Below the pieces are notes generated by a model. That model saw only the letters and a program-made list of their open reading frames with translations, made no database searches and was not told the DNA's origin. A program made the position numbers and the translations under genes. Below, in pieces: positions 14,661 through 22,264 of a DNA stretch of 24,177 bases. Every line of letters begins with the position of its first letter. Positions within the stretch are counted from its first letter, which is position 1. Source of the stretch: Ruminococcus difficilis (GTDB lineage: Bacteria; Bacillota_A; Clostridia; Oscillospirales; Acutalibacteraceae); assembly GCF_016680995.1 (NCBI RefSeq), contig NZ_JAEQMG010000132.1:1-24177 (forward strand). Direction: 5' to 3'.

Positions 14661-15326
14661 ATGATTACCAACAGAGAATATTTGTACTCCATCAGGAAGT
14701 GCTATCTGTTCGACAATATTCCGGACGAACAGCTCGCCGACGCGATAAAGCTTATGAACGGACGTATCAAAAAGATCGAAAAGGATGATTTCATTGTTCA
14801 GCTCGGCGGCGAATTGCCGAGCGCGGGACTGCTTCTGAAGGGAAGAATTGAAAGCTCCTTTCAGAACGAAAACTTCGACCAGATCACAATGCACTCATTC
14901 GGCGGCGGTTATCTTTTCGGCGAAGCTCTGGTAATTAACAATGCAAAAAACAGCCCTGTACAAGTCAGAGCTGTTGAGGATTGCATTGTGCTGTTTATTG
15001 ATTTGAAAGTAATTTATCATTCGGATATTCAGTCGCCGCTTCGTGTTATTCTCACCGAAAACCTGATCAAAAGCCTTGCGCGCAAAAATCTCATTCTGAA
15101 TCAGAAGGTGCGGATTCTGAGCCGCAAAAGCCTGCGCGAAAGAATACTGTTTTATCTCGGTACTCTGCCAAAGGATAAGAACGGCTGGGTCAAAATCCCG
15201 TTCAACAAAACCGTTCTCGCCGAATACCTCGGCGTAAACCGAAGCGCGCTCTCACGAGAACTTGGCAGAATGCAGGACGAGGAGATTTTAATATCTGACG
15301 GAAGAAAAATGAAAACACTTGTCTGA
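14661..15326 (+). CDS. Crp/Fnr-family transcriptional regulator
   Basis: The ATG at 14661 is preferred over GTG 14652 because GAGGTG (14649-14654) is correctly spaced from it. The product is 221 residues. Residues about 10-120 form the cyclic-nucleotide-binding-like beta-roll, with YLFDNIPDEQL at the start and GGGYLFGEALVI near the usual phosphate-binding loop. A long helix follows, then a winged helix-turn-helix at about 165-215 with VLAEYLGVNRSALSRELGRM as the recognition region. The four-cysteine iron-sulfur pattern of Fnr is absent (only two cysteines). The ligand is unknown. It is divergent from the dehydrogenase gene and probably controls it and itself through the palindrome at 14612-14627. 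Confidence 0.9.
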   Translation: MITNREYLYSIRKCYLFDNIPDEQLADAIKLMNGRIKKIEKDDFIVQLGGELPSAGLLLKGRIESSFQNENFDQITMHSFGGGYLFGEALVINNAKNSPVQVRAVEDCIVLFIDLKVIYHSDIQSPLRVILTENLIKSLARKNLILNQKVRILSRKSLRERILFYLGTLPKDKNGWVKIPFNKTVLAEYLGVNRSALSRELGRMQDEEILISDGRKMKTLV

Positions 15327-15407
15327 GAAACCGGCAAGTATTCCTTTACTATGAACCCGAAGCCGCGCGCACAGGAAACAGAACCGAGAATCTCAACAAG
15401 CGGCAAT

Positions 15408-15455
15408 AATCCGAATCCATCTCCGGCAGGAAAATGGGTTCGGATTTGTCTTTTT
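15408..15455 (+). terminator. Intrinsic terminator of the Crp/Fnr gene
   Basis: An 11-bp stem (15408-15418 with 15436-15446, one T-G pair) is followed by TGTCTTTTT. It lies about 80 bases after the regulator stop. Confidence 0.8.
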
Positions 15456-15483
15456 CTATACTTATCCGATTACATTACACCAC

Positions 15484-15520
15484 AAAAAGCACATAACCGC
15501 TATCTCTTACGGTTATGTGC
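15484..15520 (-). terminator. Intrinsic terminator of the helicase gene
   Basis: An 11-bp perfect stem (15489-15499 with 15510-15520) is followed on the minus strand by TTTTTG. It lies 46 bases beyond the helicase stop. Confidence 0.85.
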
Positions 15521-15565
15521 CTTCTTGTTTATTACGGAACTTTTTTCACAACCCCTGATCGTTTA

Positions 15566-18500
15566 TTATTCCCTGAGTTTCCAGTTGCCGTTGGGTTCCT
15601 GTTCAATGATATTGGCGGATTTCAACTGATCAAAGGCGGTCTGGAAGGCGGCGGAAACGTTGGCGCCCATGCGCGGATAGCCCATCAGCTTGGCTGCCTG
15701 CTTGACCGCGTCCGGCTCGTTCAGGCTGATTTGCTGCCGCAGGACATAGGCGACGGCGTTGACCGCCTCGCAGCGCGGGATGTCCTTGGCGTCGCGCTTG
15801 CATTCTCCCTCGCCGGAAACGCGGATGAGGGTGTAGGCGGACGGGTTCTGTCCCCTGTTCCAGAGAATAGTTTCACCGTCCTGTGCGGTCTCGACCAGCT
15901 CCAAACGGCGATATGCCTCAGAAAGAAGCTCCTGCGTTTTTGCGGTGAATCGGGTGATGGAGTAACTCGCGAGGACGCGCTTATTCAGCAAACTGCGGCT
16001 GACAGGAGCTTCGACGCGCATGATTTCGGAGACCGTATTGCAGAGCTTGTCAAAATGGCGCGGAAGGTTTTCCGCAGAAACGGCGCGGTTTTTGACAGCG
16101 GCGGCGCGATACGGCTGAACCGGAGAAAAGGCGCTTTCGTCCCTGACGTTATCTTCGAGCGTGCCGCTGTCTTCCGCAACGGGTCTGACCTCTTCGCTGA
16201 CTATGCTTTCGCCGTTTTCGAGCTTTTTGAGCAGTTCAAGCAGACGGGCTGTTTCCTTTTCGCGGTTATCCCACCAGTCCATTGTCCAGACGCGGGTCAT
16301 CTGCCAGCCGAGTCCGCTGAGGACGCCGATCTGCGCGTATTCCCGGTCCCTGACAGTTTTGGACGCGCCGTAAATCTCGCCGTCAAGAAGGATGCCGAGG
16401 AGATATTTTTCCGGATTGGCGGGATCGATCACGCCGATATCAATGCGGAAATTGGAATGACCGACATGCTGCGAGGTTTCGTAGCCTGCCTCGCGGAGCC
16501 TGTCGCAGATCTCGCGGGCGATGCCGTCCTGACGGGCATGGTAGCTGTCGGAGGTAGCACGGGTAAGCGCCAGCTCTCTTCCGGAGGCGTATTCCAGAAA
16601 GGCGCGCAACGCTGCCACGCCCTCGGCGCTCGTTTTGGTGAGGTTGATCTGCTCTGGCGTGATGGAGCTGAATACCAGCATCTCGCACCTTGCGCGGGAA
16701 ACAGCTACATTGAGCCGCCGCCAGCCGCCCTCACGGTTGAGCGGACCGAAGTTCATATAGACCTTGCCCTCCTTGTCGGGACCGTAGCCTACGGAGAACA
16801 GGATCACGTCGCGTTCGTCTCCCTGCACGTTTTCAAGATTTTTGATAAATATCGGCTCCTCAGCTTCGTAGAGCCATTTCTCCAGGCTCTCGTCGGCGGC
16901 GCAGGCATCGTTGAGCAGGTCGTCGATAAGGTTTTGCTGGGAAATATTGAAGGTGACAACGCCGAGGCTCTGTTTGTTCAGCTCGCTGTCCTGATAGCGT
17001 CGCTTGATTTCGGCGACGACCGCCTCCGCCTCTCTGAGATTGCGGCGGTTCGTACCGCGCTCAAAAACGCCCTCGACCTGCACCAGATTCACCTTGCTCT
17101 CGCGGTCGTTGACGGACGGGAAGGTGTAGAGCTTGTTCTCATAGAATTGGCTGTTGCTGAACGCAATCAGGCTCTCGTGACGGCTGCGGTAGTGCCAGAG
17201 CAGATGGGTCTGCGGCATATTGAGCGCGAGGCAGTCATCAAGGATGCTTTCAAGATCCTCAACGTCAAGGTTGTCCTCGTCCACGGTATTCGAGGCAAAG
17301 AACGAGGTCGGCGGCATCTGCTTGGGATCGCCGACAATGACGGCGTTCTCACCGCGTGCGAGTACACCGACCGCCTTGCATGTAGGAAGCTGGGAGGCTT
17401 CGTCAAAAACAACTACATCAAAAGGCTTGCGGTTGGTGCTGAGATACTGCGCCGCCGAGATCGGGCTCATCAGCATACAGGGACAAAGGCGCGGCAGAAG
17501 GTTAGGCAGGTCGTCGAATAGCTTGCGGATACTGGTACCGCGGCCGCCGCTGCGGATCATCCGCTGCAGAATGCCCAGCTCGGAGCTGTTTGCCGCCGAG
17601 GAGGTGAAGTCGGGTACATTTGCCGCGAGGCGGCAGTATATCTCCTGCTTGCAAAGCTCGGTCAGCTCTCCCTCGATACGCTTGAACTGCGCAACCTTCT
17701 CGTTGAATACCGAACCCGAGAAGGTGTTAAGGACGGGCGTTTCGTCAATGACGATTCCGATCAGCGACTGCAGCATCGATTTGCGGTAGAGCGGGAGGAC
17801 TTCTTCGTGCGGCAGTCCCTCTTTATACTTGAGAAGCACCTCGCCGAGACCGGCTTCCCCGGCTTCGCGGGAAACATCGTTAAAGACGACCCAGTCCTTG
17901 AGGTCGCTGCAGTGGCGGCGGATTTGCTCACAGAGGTCGAGTTGGGTATCGATCCAGTCGCCGTCCGCGGACTGCTCGCGCAGGGATACGGCGGAAACAA
18001 AGTTCTCACGCGCCTGTTTAAGGGCTTCATACCGCTCGTTGAAGGTATGCAAAACGGCTTTCGCGGTTTGGTCGCCGAGAAGCTGCGAGCGGCGGGATTC
18101 GTCGGGCAGGAGCGCTTCAAGCGCCGGAAGATTGTTGAGCGCCTGTGCCGCCATAGCGGAAACGCGGTTCCAGTCAATATAACTGCCTTCGCCGAGTGCG
18201 CCCAGCTCACTGCCGTAACGCTGATAGAGAGCCTGTGCCGCACGGAATTCGCTCTGATAATCGGCAAGGGTCTTGAAGCTCTGCGAGAGCGTCATGCTGT
18301 TGATCGGCACGCGCGAGAAGGGCTTGAGACGGTCGGTGATCTTACGGATCGCGCCGCTCTTTCCGAGCCACTTGGCATTGGCGGCGTTGTACTCGGCGAG
18401 CAGCTGCTCGGGATTCTGGTTAAGGAAGCCCTCGTTCCAGCTGCGCATCAGCTCCGCGTGCAGGCGGCCGAGGTTGCCGTAGCGCTTTGCCATGGTGAGG

Positions 18501-21304
18501 ACGTCGTTATAATAGCGTCGCTTGTCCGTCGCCTGCGCCCATTGCGGCGGCAGGGAGAGCCAGTAGCAGAGCGCGACGGAGAAACCGTGGATCCGCTCGA
18601 TATCGTCAAAGCCGTTGACCTCGATCTGTGCCATTTCGGCGGCAGCGTCCAGCGAAGGTCGGAAAGCGGTCAGTGCGGCATCATATTCTTCCGAAGAATG
18701 ATCGATAATGGATTTGAGCTGCTGGGAGTACTGTGTGACACCGACGGCGGACAGCGGATGGTGCTGAGGATGTCCGACGGTTCTTCCGGAGGCGACCAGC
18801 CTCTCCAGCAGGGTCAGGTGATTATCCAGCGCGGCGGCGTCGAGCCGCTTGACAAAGTCACGCGAAAAGGCAACGGTTTCGCCCTCAAAATCAACGGTTT
18901 CATAATCACTGATGAGCTGATAGAGCGTTCTGCCGCAGGGTTGGACACTATGGAGCTTGGATGCGTAGGCGTCCAGCTCACCGCGCAGCGCCGCCGCCTG
19001 CTCCGCTTTGGCACGGTATTGCGCAGAAGTGGTCTTTTTGGTGACCTCGGTCGCCTCTCGGAGCTGTTCGAGGACATCGCGCTTCTTGGACTTATTGGAG
19101 TGCAGCTCGAGGCAGAACGCGCCGATGCCGATTTTATTCAGGCGCTTCTGCACCACCTCAAGCGCCGCCATTTTTTCCGCGACAAAGAGCACGCTTTTGC
19201 CGGCAATCAGGAGGTTGGCGATCATCGATGTGATGGTCTGGGATTTACCGGTGCCGGGCGGGCCGTGGAGGACAAAGCTCTTGCCCTCGCAGGCGGATTC
19301 GATTGCAAACAGCTGTGACGCGTCGGCGGGCATCGGAAGCATCATCTTGCCCTCCTCTACCCTATCGCCGATGGTCATCGGTTCGGCGTCCCAGCAGAGT
19401 CTGCCCTCCATAAGGCTCCTGACTATCTTATTCCGTCGGAGATCGCCGGAACGGTTGCGGATGTCGTTCCACATAACAAATTGCGAGAAGGAGAAAATGC
19501 CGAGGTAGGCGGACTCGAGCACATCCCACTTATTCTGATTCATAACCGCCTTGCGGAGTACGGTGAACACGCGTCGTGTATCGATGCCGTGCTCGTCCAT
19601 CGGAAGCGGATCGAGGCCGTTGATGACGATGCCGAAGTCCTGCTTGAGCTTTTCGAGCATGGTGATGTTCATCTGAGGCTCGTCGTCGCGCAGGCGCAAA
19701 ACATAGCCCTGCCGCGAGGATTTGCGGACAATCTCAATCGGGAGCAGTATAATCGGCGCGTAACGAGGCTTGACGCTGCGCTCGGTTTCGTACCAACGCA
19801 GCAGACCCATGGCAATATAGAGCGTATTGGCGCCGTTCTCCTCGATGGACGCCTTGGCGCCGCGGTAAAGGCTCTTGACGCCCGCTTCCAACTCGGATTC
19901 GGTGAGAATGGAGCGCAGGCGGTGGTGCGCAAATTCCGACTTGATCAGCTCGGCAAAGCTGCCCGAATCATGCATATTCTCGAAGCCTGCGTCCTTGGTA
20001 CTGCCCCATTCGGCGGGTTTTGGCAGGACGGTGAAGTCCTCGCCGTCGGAGAGCGCGTCCTCCAGATCGTCGAGCGAGGTGGTGAGGATAGGAACAATGG
20101 TTTTGGAAAAACGCAGGTTTATCAGGTTATTGCGCAGTCCCAGATCAAGCAGCTTGCGTTCCCACTGCATCTGCTTGGTGAGCTGCGATTCGTCCTGCCC
20201 GGGCAGGTCGGTGACAAATTTATCGATTTCCCGCGGCCGCACAGAGGATCGCAGGTTGTTTTTTTCGTCCTTTTGGATAACAAAGCCCGCATCGGTGCGG
20301 ATGCGCTGCGGCAGCGGGCGGACGCCGCTGATGCGCGCGCGGTGCACGTCAATGACGCATTCGACACCATCCTCGTTGAGCTGCTTTTCCGCGTGGGAAC
20401 GCGCCTGATCAAAGGAACAGCGCTTGCCGCTGACCATCATGGTGCTTTCGGCGACGGCGATCTCATTGACTCCGAGGGCAAGGCGCTTGCTTACGACAGA
20501 TGCGTCGTACTGCACCGCCTCCGGGAAGGACAGATCCTCCAGCCAAACGCCGCTGAAAATATGACTGCGCGTCAGCAGCAGAAGCGGGTGCAGGCCTACC
20601 GCCTCCATACATGAGGCGTACAGCAGCGAGAGGTCGAGGCAATTGCCCATTTTCTGCTGCAAAACGGCGTCGCACAGACGGACGCGCTGACCCCTCTCCT
20701 CAAAACTCGCGGGTGCGGTGCAGTAGATAAGCTGCAGTTCGCAGATTGCCTCAAAAATTGCCGCCGACTGAGAAAGCACGCGGTTGACGTCCTGCGACTG
20801 GTAGGCGTCAAAGGAGGGGTCGCCCGTCCATTTTCCGAGGAAATCTGCGGCGCGTGAGATCACCTGCGCCAGCGCGGGATGGTTGGGCACGACGAAGGAG
20901 GTCAGCAGCTCCGGATAGATACCGGCACCCTGCCATTCGTCAAATGCGAGCACCGAAATCTCCGTCGTTTGCGAGGCGAGTTCGCCGCTGCTGTCTGACA
21001 GGGAGACGGTGACGGCGCACGTCATCTTCTCGGTGAGGTTCGCAAGCTCGTCCACGTTCAGCAGCAGCTCGACGTCCGTCACGCGGAAGGTGTTGCAGGC
21101 GGGAATATAGTCGAGCGTGATCGTATATGGCATGATGATCGCGGGCACTGAGGAAACGGACAGCGTGACCCGCTCCAGCGCGGTTTCACGCGTATTTTCC
21201 ACGGTAACACAACGCATCACGCGGAGTTCATTCTGATACAGCGCGTAATTGATGACCGGCGTCATCTCGGCGGTGATGGTGATCGGTTGTTGAGCAGCGT
21301 TCAT
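15566..21304 (-). CDS. Giant SF1 (UPF1-like) helicase with DUF4011, REase-like nuclease and DUF3320 regions
   Basis: The 1912-residue protein starts at ATG 21304 behind GTGAGGT. Residues about 1-145 are a beta-rich region. Residues about 150-320 are transglutaminase/cysteine-protease-like, with GNCLDLS (Cys222) and a His at 248. The DUF4011 region starts near 379 (QWERKLLDLGLRNNLINL). SF1 helicase motifs follow: Walker A GPPGTGKS (Lys687), DEASQ (Asp1301), GDPKQMPP, HYRSRHESL, QGDERDVI near 1495 and NVAVSRAR near 1532-1539. Residues between 720 and 1230 are a long helical insertion. Near 1610-1700 a REase/Vsr-like nuclease region has FRIDIGVID (Asp1622), LDGEIY and GWQMTRVWTMDWW. The end resembles DUF3320. 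It stands alone with its own promoter and terminator. Comparable multi-domain helicase-nucleases occur in anti-phage defence, but the role here is inferred. Confidence 0.9.
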   Translation of the reverse strand: MNAAQQPITITAEMTPVINYALYQNELRVMRCVTVENTRETALERVTLSVSSVPAIIMPYTITLDYIPACNTFRVTDVELLLNVDELANLTEKMTCAVTVSLSDSSGELASQTTEISVLAFDEWQGAGIYPELLTSFVVPNHPALAQVISRAADFLGKWTGDPSFDAYQSQDVNRVLSQSAAIFEAICELQLIYCTAPASFEERGQRVRLCDAVLQQKMGNCLDLSLLYASCMEAVGLHPLLLLTRSHIFSGVWLEDLSFPEAVQYDASVVSKRLALGVNEIAVAESTMMVSGKRCSFDQARSHAEKQLNEDGVECVIDVHRARISGVRPLPQRIRTDAGFVIQKDEKNNLRSSVRPREIDKFVTDLPGQDESQLTKQMQWERKLLDLGLRNNLINLRFSKTIVPILTTSLDDLEDALSDGEDFTVLPKPAEWGSTKDAGFENMHDSGSFAELIKSEFAHHRLRSILTESELEAGVKSLYRGAKASIEENGANTLYIAMGLLRWYETERSVKPRYAPIILLPIEIVRKSSRQGYVLRLRDDEPQMNITMLEKLKQDFGIVINGLDPLPMDEHGIDTRRVFTVLRKAVMNQNKWDVLESAYLGIFSFSQFVMWNDIRNRSGDLRRNKIVRSLMEGRLCWDAEPMTIGDRVEEGKMMLPMPADASQLFAIESACEGKSFVLHGPPGTGKSQTITSMIANLLIAGKSVLFVAEKMAALEVVQKRLNKIGIGAFCLELHSNKSKKRDVLEQLREATEVTKKTTSAQYRAKAEQAAALRGELDAYASKLHSVQPCGRTLYQLISDYETVDFEGETVAFSRDFVKRLDAAALDNHLTLLERLVASGRTVGHPQHHPLSAVGVTQYSQQLKSIIDHSSEEYDAALTAFRPSLDAAAEMAQIEVNGFDDIERIHGFSVALCYWLSLPPQWAQATDKRRYYNDVLTMAKRYGNLGRLHAELMRSWNEGFLNQNPEQLLAEYNAANAKWLGKSGAIRKITDRLKPFSRVPINSMTLSQSFKTLADYQSEFRAAQALYQRYGSELGALGEGSYIDWNRVSAMAAQALNNLPALEALLPDESRRSQLLGDQTAKAVLHTFNERYEALKQARENFVSAVSLREQSADGDWIDTQLDLCEQIRRHCSDLKDWVVFNDVSREAGEAGLGEVLLKYKEGLPHEEVLPLYRKSMLQSLIGIVIDETPVLNTFSGSVFNEKVAQFKRIEGELTELCKQEIYCRLAANVPDFTSSAANSSELGILQRMIRSGGRGTSIRKLFDDLPNLLPRLCPCMLMSPISAAQYLSTNRKPFDVVVFDEASQLPTCKAVGVLARGENAVIVGDPKQMPPTSFFASNTVDEDNLDVEDLESILDDCLALNMPQTHLLWHYRSRHESLIAFSNSQFYENKLYTFPSVNDRESKVNLVQVEGVFERGTNRRNLREAEAVVAEIKRRYQDSELNKQSLGVVTFNISQQNLIDDLLNDACAADESLEKWLYEAEEPIFIKNLENVQGDERDVILFSVGYGPDKEGKVYMNFGPLNREGGWRRLNVAVSRARCEMLVFSSITPEQINLTKTSAEGVAALRAFLEYASGRELALTRATSDSYHARQDGIAREICDRLREAGYETSQHVGHSNFRIDIGVIDPANPEKYLLGILLDGEIYGASKTVRDREYAQIGVLSGLGWQMTRVWTMDWWDNREKETARLLELLKKLENGESIVSEEVRPVAEDSGTLEDNVRDESAFSPVQPYRAAAVKNRAVSAENLPRHFDKLCNTVSEIMRVEAPVSRSLLNKRVLASYSITRFTAKTQELLSEAYRRLELVETAQDGETILWNRGQNPSAYTLIRVSGEGECKRDAKDIPRCEAVNAVAYVLRQQISLNEPDAVKQAAKLMGYPRMGANVSAAFQTAFDQLKSANIIEQEPNGNWKLRE

Positions 21305-21337
21305 GGCAATACCTCACTTTAATTCAGGTTACCTATT

Positions 21338-21366
21338 ATTTTATCACACCGCAAAGGCATTTTCAA
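21338..21366 (-). promoter_or_regulatory. Promoter of the helicase gene
   Basis: On the minus strand TTGAAA (21366-21361), a 17-base spacer and TAAAAT (21343-21338). The leader to ATG 21304 is about 28 nt and holds the GTGAGGT ribosome binding site. Confidence 0.6.
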
Positions 21367-21574
21367 CAAAATAGTTTCATTATTTTTTGGTTTTGTATGC
21401 TTAAAAGCCCGATACCATTTATATTTTTATAGTATTCCAAATCATATTACATATCTAATGTTGATTTTTCCGAGAAGTATATCGCTTGGTATATGAATAG
21501 TAATGATTTTCAGATCCGGTCATTAAAATACCGATTATTTGCGTAATCTTTGATTGGGACTATAAAAGCATAGC

Positions 21575-21787
21575 TCACACAACCTGAGTAATACGCGAGA
21601 GCTTTTCAAAATGGGGACACTTCGTTTCACCCTCGACAAAGCAGCGCGTACATCCGCAGCAAAACTCACCGAAATCTCTGGGCAGGAAAAACTCGGTTGT
21701 TTCTCCTCCGATTTTCTCCGCTAACATACACGCATTATTGTAAGTCGATCCTTTATGACTCTGACCGTGAACGATGACTGTTTTCAT
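21575..21787 (-). pseudogene. N-terminal fragment of a flavodoxin-like NAD(P)H:FMN reductase
   Basis: The 70-residue frame starts like an iron-sulfur-flavoprotein/FMN-reductase family member: TVIVHGQSHKGSTYNNA as the phosphate-binding strand-loop for FMN, EFFLPRDFGEFCCGCTRCF as the cysteine-rich segment, and GETKCPHFEKLSRI. Family members are about 170-200 residues; this one stops right after the segment that would lead to the PVY substrate loop. No continuation could be found in the other minus-strand frames down to 21380. It lies 28 bases after a broken tetR gene, so the pair looks like a dead regulator-reductase operon. A short expressed protein is not excluded, as an AAGGGG site lies upstream. 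Confidence 0.75.
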
Positions 21788-21815
21788 TTCTTATAACCCC
21801 TTTCGGTATATCCGA

Positions 21816-21984
21816 TTATCCAAAAATAGAATTAAATTTATCCTCCATGTCCTTGAAGTGCTTGTAGATCAACGGAATCTTGATCTCTACCTTTTTCGCG
21901 ATTTGCTAAGCACTCGTGCCGACGTAACCGTTCTCCGAAAAAAAGTGTTAAGGCTTCTTCCCGTATTGTTTTTCTTGTTGACAT
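21816..21984 (-). pseudogene. Broken TetR/AcrR-family regulator gene (DNA-binding domain only)
   Basis: From ATG 21984 the frame reads MSTRKTIREEALTLF. It then needs a one-base shift at a run of seven T (complement of 21938-21944) to continue as SENGYVGTSA. After an in-frame TAG at 21906-21908 comes QIAKKVEIKIPLIYKHFKDM and EDKFNSIFG, then TAA at 21816. Together this is a standard TetR N-terminal helix-turn-helix (the ALxLFxxxGYxxTS and IYKHFKDMED motifs). The ligand-binding domain of about 140 residues is absent. Frameshift, nonsense codon and truncation together mark a pseudogene. The homopolymer shift alone could be a sequencing error, but the TAG and the truncation could not be explained that way. 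Confidence 0.8.
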
Positions 21985-22020
21985 AACGACCTACCGACTT
22001 GTCCGCCTTTAATCGTTTGC

Positions 22021-22052
22021 TTAGTTATGACTAACGTGTCTTAGCTTGTCAA
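22021..22052 (-). promoter_or_regulatory. Relic promoter and operator of the broken tetR operon
   Basis: On the minus strand a perfect TTGACA (22052-22047), a 17-base spacer and CATAAC (22029-22024). The palindrome TTAGTTATGACTAA (22021-22034) covers the -10 box, the usual place for TetR self-repression. It is probably now without its repressor. Confidence 0.45.
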
Positions 22053-22161
22053 AACCTTTATCGCAACAACTCACAGTATTATTGTATTCGAAATATTATT
22101 GATTCATAAAAAAGTGTATATTTGTCGCTGCTTGACTTGTTTTGCGATATTTCGCCTTGAA

Positions 22162-22191
22162 TATGGCTGTTATTTATGGCTGTTATTTATG
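22162..22191 (+). repeat. 13-bp tandem duplication in the upstream region of the surface-protein gene
   Basis: TATGGCTGTTATT occurs twice in direct succession (22162-22174, 22175-22187), followed by a third start TATG. A TATGAT at 22193-22198 directly after it is a candidate -10 box, so copy-number change would shift the promoter spacing. Confidence 0.7.
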
Positions 22192-22264
22192 TTATGATAA
22201 AAAGCAAAGATGCAGCGCGGCGCACTCTTTGTCACGCTGTGCGACGGTTAAAGGAGGAATATCC

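Noticed and set aside
15515..20614. Long plus-strand open frames (15515-17521, 17807-19318, 19481-20614) opposite the helicase
   Set aside because: They mirror a well-supported GC-rich gene, have no ribosome binding sites or recognisable domains, and are low-complexity translations of the antisense strand.
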